The notes under the pieces: generated by a model | Database searches by the model: none | Told to the model about the DNA's origin: nothing | What the model saw: the letters and a program-made list of their open reading frames with translations, nothing else | From: Lotus japonicus | Taxonomy: Eukaryota; Streptophyta; Magnoliopsida; Fabales; Fabaceae | Assembly: GCF_012489685.1 (NCBI RefSeq) | Contig: NC_080042.1 | Coordinates: 19,544,150 to 19,608,149, forward strand | Direction: 5' to 3' | DNA: 64,000 nucleotides | Part shown: positions 56,081 to 64,000 of the stretch, piece by piece | How positions within the stretch are numbered: position 1 is the first letter of the stretch | Layout of the letters: the number at the start of each line of letters is the position of its first letter | Program-made: the position numbers and the translations under genes

Positions 56081-56090
56081 TTTATAAAAA
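56081..56090 (+). promoter_or_regulatory. Probable TATA box of the antisense gene
   Basis: TTTATAAAAA lies about 300 bases upstream of the ATG of the antisense gene. A pyrimidine-rich leader follows, with a probable leader intron from GTGAGT (56271) to TTACCCAG (56387). Confidence 0.55.
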
Positions 56091-56388
56091 CCCCTTTTTA
56101 CTTTTCACTTCTTCACTTTTTCTGAAACTCTTACTCCGAAACTTCTCTGAAACTCTTGTTTTCTCCTCTTTGAACTCCGGCGAACCTCCGTTTTACTCCG
56201 GCCGTCTTCATTGCGCGGTGTTCCCCCTTAGCCGACGTTCTCCTTACTCAATCTTCCATCTCTTCCTCCGGTGAGTTCTTTACACCCTTTCCTCTCGTTT
56301 TGTTTTCTCTTTCTGGAAACTGTTCATCTTCTTTATCTTTCTTGAAACTGTTCATCTTCTTCTTTTATCTTTTATGAAATTACCCAGC

Positions 56389-58538
56389 ATGTCTTTGAAT
56401 AATGTTAGTATTTCTTCCCTGGAGCTTTCTTCACCCTCCACAGAGGGGGAAGTTTCTGCCCCCATTATTATTGAAATTCAATCCTCGCCCTCTACTCACG
56501 ATGATTCCGGCCCCGCCGGTTCTGTCGATTCTGTCCTTTCTTCAAATGGAGATTTATCCTCGCCCGAATGGCGTAAAAACGTGCAAATAGTTGAAGATAA
56601 ATGTCTGTGGCGTTCCATCTGGAGCAGTATTGGGAGCATCAACTCGCTTCGGATAACTGCCCAAGGGTTTACGAAGATAAATCCCGCCACTTCTAATAAC
56701 GAAGATCTGCAATTGAATGTCCTCCCATGCGGTGAGGATGACTGTGTTCTTTTACGCAAAGAATCGTCAGATGAATCGTCCGAGTTCTTTTTCGTTTATG
56801 GTTATTTTTTCACTGACTTGAATATTAAACTTCCTTTCTCGCCTTTCATATGCCACGTTCTATCCTTTCCGAACGTGGCGCCTTGTCAACTCCAGCCCAA
56901 CGCCTGGGGCTTTATCCGTTGCTTCGAAATTCTTTGTGAGCATTTGAGCTTCACGCCCACCTACCCCTTGTTCTTTCTCTTCTATAAGTCTGTTACCAAG
57001 AAACCTACGTCCGTAAAGTGGGTCCCTCTTTTAGCTCGCAAGAAAATGAGCCGATTCACCGCCCTCAAGAGCCATTACAAAGTGTGGCAGAAAAAATATT
57101 TTAAGGTTGTTGAATCGCCTGAAATAAAAAACTTGTTCCGAGATTCCGATAATAATCCTCTCTTCCCCTTTTATTGGACGAGAAATCCTCGTCGAAAAAT
57201 CTCTGTTTCCTATGACGCCTTCGATGATTCTGAGCGAGGGGTCGCCGATTATCTCTGCTCATTGCCAGTAATCTCTGGTCATGATTTGATTGAGGCGTCG
57301 AAATCCGGCACCTTAAATCAATTCTTTAGTAAGTTTATAATCTTCCTCTATAACTTGGTTTTTTTTTGTTATTCATGTGTGACATCTAACTGATGCTTTC
57401 CTGCGCAGCCAAGATGGGTAAGGGAAAAACTGATGCCAGCCCGCTGAATATGAAAGCATACCTCGCCCAATCTGCTGAAGTGGCGAGAAAAAGAGCGGCG
57501 GAAGCCGAGCAAAAGAAGAAGCTTGAAGGCGCTTCGGATTCTGACAACCTCAGGGATCCTAAGCGCCAAAAAACTTCAGGCGCTGCTGAAAAAACTACTG
57601 GTGGTAAACCTCTTCACCAGACAACTCTCAATCCGACTGGTTCAGGCTCCAAGAATAGACCGGTGGAGAAAAAGAAGGGAAATGACAACGTCCCGCCACC
57701 CCAACAAGATTCAGGCATGATGATTAACCGCCCGCCTACCCCATTTGGCCATGCTGGCACTAGTTCAGCTATTGGCGGCGAGGCTCCCCCTCCTTTGCTA
57801 AACTTGTCCGATCCTCACTTCAATGGTTTGGACTTCATGAATCGAACTTTCGATAACCGGCTTCACAAAGACATTGCTGGTCAAGGCCCCCTCAGCATTG
57901 CTTCAATGGCCATTCATAATGCGCTTTCTGCCGCCAGTACCGTGGCGGGTATGGCACATTATGTTAAAGACTTGCACGCGGCCAAGACTCGTTTTGAGAG
58001 GAAGGCGACTGACTATAAGGCTGCGTATGAGCGAGCAAAAGCCGACGCTGAAACGGCCAAGAAGCATCTGAAGTCTGCTGAAGAGAAATGCGCTAAGTTA
58101 ACTAAAGACTTGGCGACTTCTGACTTGCTCCTTCAAAAGACTAAATCTTTGAAGGAAGCCATCAATGTCAAGCATACTGCTGTTCAGGCTAAGTGCTAAA
58201 AGCTGGAAAAGAAATATGAACGCCTGAATGCCTCCATTTTAGGGCATGCATCCATTCAGTTTGCTCAAGGCTTTCTGGCGGCCAAAGAGCAAATCAGTGT
58301 CGTTGAACCTGGCTTTGACCTTTCCCGCATCGGGTTTTTGAAGGAGATTCAAGATGGTCAGGTGGTTGGCGATGATGATCTTGACGTTGCCCTTCTTCCT
58401 CAATTTGATTCCGAGAGTGAACCTGAGGAAGAGAGTGAAGATGCTCATGGCGAGGGAAAGAATGGGGGTGATGGCGAGAAGGACCCGCAAGCTGTCGCCA
58501 GTCAAGACAACAACGCCAACAATGAGAACTTAGCTTGA
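56389..58538 (+). pseudogene. Spliced antisense gene of the Tat element (one premature stop)
   Basis: Two coding exons, 56389-57328 and 57409-58538, are joined by an 80-base GT-AG intron (GTAAGT...CTGCGCAG) that keeps frame (last codon base A + CC). Just after the leader-intron acceptor lies ATG 56389 (MSLNNVSISSLELSS). The N-terminal half has a globular domain with FGYFF-like VYGYFFTDLN, AWGFIRCFEIL, FYKSV, YKVWQKKYF and FPFYWTRNPR motifs, typical of a domain found in plant transposon-encoded proteins. The C-terminal half is Ala/Lys-rich with a coiled coil (AKTRFERKATDYKAAYERAK onwards), ending in an acidic tail. A TAA at 58197-58199 interrupts the coiled coil; the frame then continues to 58538. 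Opposite-strand ORFs in this position are known from Tat elements such as Grande and Retand; function unknown. Confidence 0.8.
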
Positions 58539-59049
58539 TTTCAGTTGTTTTATTTTGTTCAAGTGTCTTTGTTTTTGGGCTTTGCCTTTTTTCTTCCTTG
58601 TTGTATTAAGAGATGTAAGGGCCACACCCTTTTTGTTATCTTAATGAAGTTCTTTTCAATTCAACTGTTGTTACCGTTTAACTCAACTGTTGTTATCTTG
58701 GCGTTGTTTACTTACTAAATCGTTGTCGTTTATCAGTTGATATACCTTAGTCGATTTTCCGACGTGGCTTGGTTTCTAGTGGCCACTAGAATTGCCAAGG
58801 CTTTTAATATTCAGTGGCAACACTTTCTTATTCTGAAAGGTTTATTCGCGGTATTTTGATACCTTGATACGACTTGCGCCGCATAAATTCGCCATATAAA
58901 TAAAAAAATAAACAATTTCTTGAAATGATTTTTTCATTTTTCATAACTGGGAGCAATTGTCCCTTCATTCTTTACATATGCCGCCTCATTAAAAACCTTT
59001 CCAAAGAAAGGGAAAAAGAGTGCGACTTCATTCATTTTTGTTGTTGTCT
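58539..59049. other. Convergent spacer between antisense gene and integrase
   Basis: The 3' region of the antisense gene (TTGTTGTATTAAGAGATGTAAG, then TTTGTTATCTTAATGAAG near 58630-58650) looks like a plant polyadenylation region. GTTGTTATC-type duplications follow at 58662-58700. No ORF of note. Confidence 0.45.
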
Positions 59050-60099
59050 TTAGCTGAAATACTGCTTCAAATGAGAGGAGTTCCATGTTCGGGGAATCTT
59101 TTGACCATTGAGTTGTTCCAATTTATAAGCTCCTCCTCCAACATCGCCAATTATCCTGTAAGACCCACCCCAATTGGGTGAAAGTTTGTTGTGCTTATCG
59201 GGTATAGTGTTCTTTCGAAGCACTAAGTCCCCCACTTTCATAGTTCTTGGAACTACTTTCGTTGCAAATTTCCTGGCAACTTTGACCTTCCCCGCCTCAT
59301 TCCTCAGGTGTGCCTCCCGTTGTTCCTCAGGCAGCATGATTAAACTTGCTATCAAGTTTTCCCCATTGTTGTCCTCATTAAACCGAGTTACTCGCCAACT
59401 TTGGTTCTCGATTTCAACAGGGAGCATGGCATCAGTTCCATAAGTCAAACGATATGGGGTTTCCTTCGTGCTTGACTGCTCAGTTGTGTTATATGCCCAT
59501 AGGACGCCTGGTAGCTCCTCCGCCCAAATACCTTTCGCCTCATCCAACTTCTTCTTTAAGCCTTTTAAAATAACCTTGTTGGCTGATTCGGCCTGTCCAT
59601 TTGTCTGCGGATGTTCTACTGATGCAAATCTCATTTCAATTCCCATATCTGCACAAAATTCTCGGGTGACATTACTTGTGAATTGAGTTCCATTGTCCAT
59701 TACCAAAGCCATGGGGACCCCAAATCTGCACACAATACGTCGCCACAGGAAACTCCTGACCTTGGCGGCTGTTATAGTCGCCACTGCTTCCGCTTCTATC
59801 CACTTGGTAAAATAATCAACCGCCACAATGATATACTTCAGTTGTGCTTTAGCTACTGGGAAAGGTCCTAGGATGTCAGTCCCCCACATAGCAAATGGCC
59901 AAGGTGCCATCATGGTTGTTAACTCCTCAGGCGGGGCTTTATGTAAGTCAGAAAAAAATTGACACTTTTCACACCTCTTCACATATTCCAAACAATCCTT
60001 CTTCATTGTCGGCCAGTAAAATCCTGCCCTTAAAACCTTTACTGCCAACGATCGCCCCCCTATGTGGCTAGAACATACCCCTTCGTGGACTTCCGCCAT
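59050..60099 (-). pseudogene. Ty3 copy 2 integrase
   Basis: About 350 codons, open but cut off from the rest of pol by one in-frame stop two codons upstream (60107-60109 region; DTRDA-stop-GI). Zinc-binding part: H in VHEGVCSSHIGG, then YVKRCEKCQFF. Catalytic core: D in WGTDILGPF, D in VMDNGTQFTS and E in NGQAESANK. C-terminus: GDLVLRKN, LSPNWGGSYRI and SSHLKQYFS. All catalytic residues are present. Confidence 0.9.
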
Positions 60100-60105
60100 G
60101 ATTCC

Positions 60106-61014
60106 CTAGGCATCTCTCGTGTCGACACATTTAAGCATAGGAGACATAATTCCCCGCCGATATAGTTCACCATCTACCAGCGTATAAAAACTAGCCTCCC
60201 TACGCCTTTCTTTTGTATTCAGGGCATTGTCCTTCGGAGGATCTTTGAGGAAAGTCTTGATTGGCTCCATCCACGAAGGTTCGCCTTCAATAACTGACTT
60301 CACTGACTTTAACTTCACTTCCATCAAGTCAATACTGGGGCGAGGGAGGGTTTCCTGAATGACTGTTTGGTAATTACCCAATCGCCCCGTGCTGGCCAAC
60401 TTTGCTAGCACATCAGCCCTTTCGTTTTGACTTCTTGGAACGTGTTCTATTCTGATCTTTCCTATCTCCATCATTAATCTACGCACCACTTCCAGATACT
60501 TTGAAAGTTGCGGATCCTTGACTTGATACTCGCCATTTACCTGTTTAACAACCAGCTGTGAGTCGCCTTTGATGAACAGTTTCTGAACACCTAATTCAAT
60601 GGCCAGCCTTAGTCCGGCGATTAGAGCTTCGTACTCTGATTGGTTGTTGCTTGCCTTGAACTCGAATTTCAAATATTGCTCAATGACCATCCTATCCGGG
60701 CTTTCAATAGTTATTCCAGCTCCACTTCCGGTGTTGTTTGAAGATCCATCAACAGACAGGATCCACTCGCCTTGGGTTTTCTCGCCTTCCGTGGGTGTTA
60801 ATTCCGCCACGAAGTCGATCAAGCTTTGGATTGTTACTTGTCCCCTTGGCTCATACTGTATATCATACTCGGACAACTCGACTGACCAGCTGACTAATCG
60901 TCCAGACAAGTCGGGCTTCTGGAGTACTTGTCTTAAAGGAACATCAGTTTTAACTCTGATTGAGAAACTTTGAAAATATGGCCTAAGGCGTCTCGCTGTT
61001 TTTAGAATTGCCAA
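60106..61014 (-). pseudogene. Ty3 copy 2 RNase H region (remnant of first plus complete second RNase H)
   Basis: Begins in the tail of the retroviral-type RNase H (ARRLRPYFQSFSIRVKTD, VLQKPDLSGRLVSWSVELSE, YDIQYEPRG), then a second, plant-type RNase H: ILSVDGSSNNTGSGAGI, SEYEALIAGLRLAIELG, KGDSQLVVKQVNGEY and PRSQNERADVLAKLAS, with D, E and D catalytic acids in place. The dual RNase H is characteristic of Tat elements. The connection to reverse transcriptase is lost: about 70 residues expected in between (including the TSR-type motif of the first RNase H) are missing and the frame changes at 60983-61014. Confidence 0.88.
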
Positions 61015-63823
61015 GGCCGCCTTCTTTCAACTTGGTAAAAGCTTGCTCATATTCCCCTGTCCACTGAAACTTGGAATTCTTTTTCAAACAAGTGAAGAAC
61101 GGAGCCGCTTTGTCTCCCGCCATCGGCAAAAAACGTGCTAAAGCAGCCATGCGTCCTGTTAATCGTTGTACTTCCTTGACACTTGTTGGGCTTTTCATTT
61201 CCAAGATCGCCTTGCCTTTATCTGGGTTTACTTCAATCCCCCTTGATGTTATCATGAAACCCAGAAACTTTCCCCCTTGAATCCCAAATGAACACTTCTC
61301 GGGATTTAACTTCATTTGATATTTTCTTAGCTGAGCAAAGGCTTCCTTAAGATCGTCGCCATGATCCTTTGACTTGGATGACTTAACAATCATGTCATCT
61401 ACATACACTTCCATATTTCTTCCAACTTGCTTTGAAAAAATTTTATCCATGAGGCGTTGATATGTGGCTCCAGCATTTTTCAAACCAAAAGGCATAGTTT
61501 TGTAACAATAATTCGCCTGGTTAGTCATGAACGCCGTACTTTCCTCATCCGAAGGATGCATCATGATTTGATTGTAGCCAGAATATGCATCCATGAGACT
61601 TAAAAGTTCGTTACCCGAAGCCCCGTCCACCAACTTATCAACATTGGGAAGAGGATATGAATCTTTGGGACACACTTTGTTCAGGCTTGTGTAATCCGTG
61701 CACATTCTCCACTTTCCATTAGCTTTCTTGACCATCACTACGTTGGCGAGCCAGGTTGGGTACTGCACCTCGCGAATAAATTGTGCCTTGATCAACTTCT
61801 CAGTTTCTACTTGCACCGCCTTATTCTTTTCATCGCTCATCCTTCGCCTTGGTTGGATGACTGGTTTTGCTCCTGGCCGTATTGCCAACTTATGAGTGAT
61901 TACGTTGGGATCGATCCCTGGTACGTCATTAATTGTCCATGCAAAAAGATCCAAATTCTCGCCCAACAAGGTGATCAATCTTTCCTCTTGTTCCTTTGTT
62001 AAGCTGCTGCCGATTTTCAAAACCTTATCTTTGACTTGTGCTGATTTTGTTTCTTCCAAAGGTTGTGGGCGGAAATCATCAGCATCATCTCTTGGGTCCA
62101 AGCTAAACCCTTCGTGTGGAAAAATCTCTGTGATACGGTGACTTTCCTTTGCGGCCTTTCGCCCATAGAGAGCCACACTTCTAAGGTAACACTCCCTTGC
62201 TGCATTCTGATCCACTCGAAGGACGCCAACCTTCCCATTACAGGCCGGGTACTTAACAGTTAAATGTGCGGTTGAAATTACGGCACACAACTTGTTAAGG
62301 GTGTCCCGCCCCAAGAGTACGTTGTAATTGGCTCTACATGCCAATACCAGATACTTCACCTGAAATTTTTTGACAAAATCCCCCTCGCCAAAAGCTGTTG
62401 GTACTTCAACATATCCTCGTACATTGACACGGTCCCCCGTAAACCCCACCAGGGTTCCAGTATATGGTTTCAAGTCTGACTCTTTTAACCCCAGGCGATC
62501 AAAGGCGTCCCCGTAAATGATGTCCGCCGAAGATCCCTGGTCTAAAAACACTTTTTTCGTCATGTAATTGTTGACCCTGATTGTCACTACAATCGGATCG
62601 TTTTCATGAGGAATAACATGTGCAAAATCCTGAGGGGTGAATATAATGGGAGAGTGATTCAACCAGCACTCGCCCTCATACGCCTCATGCACGGAATGTA
62701 CAGCCGCCACATAACGCTTTCTAGCCTTACTTGAAATCACGCCCCCTCCAAATCCTCCTGCAATGGATGAGCATTCTCCAACAGGGTTGCCCAACTCTTC
62801 CACTATCTCTTTTCCTTTGCCCCTGTCCCCCTGAGTCACCTTAGTGGCCTCTGATGTTGCTGCCTCTTTAACAAAATTCGCCAGATAGCCAGCCTTGATC
62901 AACCTATCAATCTCCCGCCTCAAGTTCCAACAATTATCTGTGGTGTGCCCCAAAGTTTTGTGATACTCACACCATCGGTTTGTATCCACATTAGCTGGTG
63001 GTCGCCTAGGCGGTGGCGGATATTGCACCGCATTTGTCTGTGCAACTGCTTTTAAGATAGTGCTTAGGAGGGCATTCAATTTAGTAAGTGGGACAGGAGT
63101 TGGCGAGGCTCCTTGTTGGCCAGCCGGGGCTGCAGTGGTACCTTGGGGATTTCTGTGCCACGTATTCTGGAACCCGGGTTTGGAATTTTGATAGGGGCCG
63201 GGTCTTGGAATACGTGGAGTTTGAGCCACCCTTGTTTCCTTTCCAGTCTTGTGTTTTTCCTGCGAAACTCTGCCAGGCTGGACGTGTTTTCGCCCCTCCT
63301 CCCTTTCTTGCTTCTTTTGATCATCTTGCTCAATCAAAATGAATTCCTGAACGCGAGCACGAAGATCCATCATGTCCTTCGCCGGTCGTCTGGTTAAATC
63401 TCGATTCAAATCCCCCGCCCTGAGGCCATATTTGAAGGACGCCAGGCACACATCCGGGTTGTCTTCCTCCAGTTGAACAACCATTTTACTGAATCGCGCC
63501 ATGTAGTTCTTGAGCTTCTCTCCTGGCTGTTGATGTATGCTGATAAGGTCAAACATGGTTGCTTTGGTAGTTTTGTTGGCGGAGAATTGAGTTAAGAACT
63601 TAGTAGACAAATCTGTAAAATTGTCAATGGAGAAGGGCGGCTGTCGGATGAACCATTGCATCGCCATCCCCTTGAAAGTTGATGGTAACAATCTACACTT
63701 CACCTCATCTGTTGCCCCACCAATAACCATTTTGGTGTTAAAGTAACGCAAGTGTTCCATGGGGTCAGATTCGCCTGAAAAGGCGTCCAAAGCCATTGTT
63801 TGCAGATGCTTTGGTATACCCAC
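60983..63823 (-). pseudogene. Ty3 copy 2 gag-protease-reverse transcriptase
   Basis: 946 codons, open from just downstream of a gag stop to a frame break in the RT C-terminus. Gag core at the start (ESDPMEHLRYFNTKMVIGG), basic linker, zinc knuckle WCEYHKTLGHTTDNCW (residues about 290-305), protease with LDQGSSADIIY (about 425), reverse transcriptase from about 640 with MCTDYTSLNKVCPKD, LSLMDAYSGYNQI, FGLKNAGATYQRLMD and catalytic YVDDMIVKS (about 805), then LNPEKCSFGIQGGKFLGF. The first Met is not the true start: the frame continues upstream of a TAG at 63866-63868 that replaces a Glu codon in copy 1. Confidence 0.92.
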
Positions 63824-64000
63824 CTTTGTGATGGCGGGAACAAAAGGCTGAAACTCGACGACGTCCTAGGCCTCGAGCCGTTGTTCTTGCTTATAATCTT
63901 GTCGCTGGGTTAAATACTCCACCTGGGCTTGCAACTGCTCGTTTTGGCTTTGTACTTTTTGCAAAGTATCCAACATTTGTTGCAAAGCCGCCGGCGTGAT
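63824..64000 (-). pseudogene. Ty3 copy 2 gag N-terminal part, running off the window
   Basis: The same frame as the gag-pol ORF reads ITPAALQQMLDTLQKVQSQN, then EQLQAQVEYLTQRQDY and a premature TAG (63866-63868) before DVVEFQPFVP. It aligns with residues 20-75 of the gag fragment of copy 1 (20455-21150). The start codon lies beyond 64000. Confidence 0.8.

Larger units (their letters stand above)
55293..64000 (-). mobile_element. Tat-lineage Ty3 retrotransposon (copy 2), 5' end beyond the window
   Basis: Minus-strand order is gag, protease, reverse transcriptase, two RNase H parts, integrase, then a 2.5-kb region with an opposite-strand gene, then the 3' LTR (55293-55668). An extra RNase H after the first and a long region between integrase and 3' LTR mark the Tat group. 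At least two premature stops (63866-63868 in gag, 60107-60109 before integrase) and a deletion at the RT/RNase H junction make it defective. Copy 1 (13330-21866) belongs to the same family. The 5' LTR would start right of 64000. Confidence 0.92.

Noticed and set aside
1..64000. tRNA or rRNA genes
   Set aside because: I looked for cloverleaf A/B box patterns and rRNA words and saw none I could support; a covariance-model scan would settle it.

Overview
This window is intergenic-to-genic DNA of a flowering plant, almost certainly a eudicot and probably a legume. The gene structures (GT-AG introns in T-rich DNA), the plant-only families (YABBY, MLO, ROPGEF/PRONE, LEA_2, plastidic glucose transporter) and the transposon types (Tat-lineage Ty3, Ty1/copia, CACTA, Helitron-like, hAT and Tourist MITEs, RRM-type LINE ORF1) all point that way. 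The family assignment is inference; the plant origin is secure. Intact host genes are few: a LEA_2/NDR1-HIN1-like membrane protein (25294-26034, +), a 13-exon plastidic glucose transporter (45076-51459, +) and a small three-exon Lys/Ser-rich protein (52956-53616, -).

Left part, 1-13300: the edge of a long LTR (1-1438); an alternating direct/inverted array of a degenerate TPR/J-protein fragment (1441-2880); weak minus-strand exon-like pieces (3126-5022); a 5'-truncated LINE-like copy (5290-5755); two Helitron-like units in tandem with a higher-order AT-rich repeat (5901-8490); and further LINE 3' end, MITE and Helitron pieces.

Nested complex, 13330-23400: a LINE-type RRM gene (minus strand) was hit by a hAT MITE (8-bp target duplication) and, separately, by a minus-strand Tat-type Ty3 element. 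That Ty3 copy was then hit by a 4.7-kb CACTA element (3-bp duplication) carrying a captured ROPGEF fragment, and by a 1.5-kb solo LTR (5-bp duplication).

Middle, 24440-39970: Helitron debris and the LEA_2 gene, then a 2.1-kb cluster of broken exons all on the minus strand. These come from MLO, CRABS CLAW (YABBY), a cystinosin-like transporter and one unidentified gene; the MLO and CRC exons would splice together in frame. Next comes a structurally complete, recently inserted Ty1/copia element (32996-38137) with an open 1,400-codon polyprotein.

Right part, 40000-64000: repeats, an RRM-only LINE-like element bounded by a 12-bp target duplication (41710-43154), a Tourist MITE, the glucose transporter with a 143-bp hAT MITE in intron 1, the small Lys-rich gene, another MITE, and the 3' 8.7 kb of a second Tat Ty3 element. 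The latter has broken gag-pol on the minus strand and a spliced antisense gene on the plus strand. The points I find most unusual are the ORF1-only LINE family with a covarying 3' stem-loop, the multi-gene fragment cluster, the hairpin array of the TPR/J fragment and the spliced antisense gene inside the Ty3 element.
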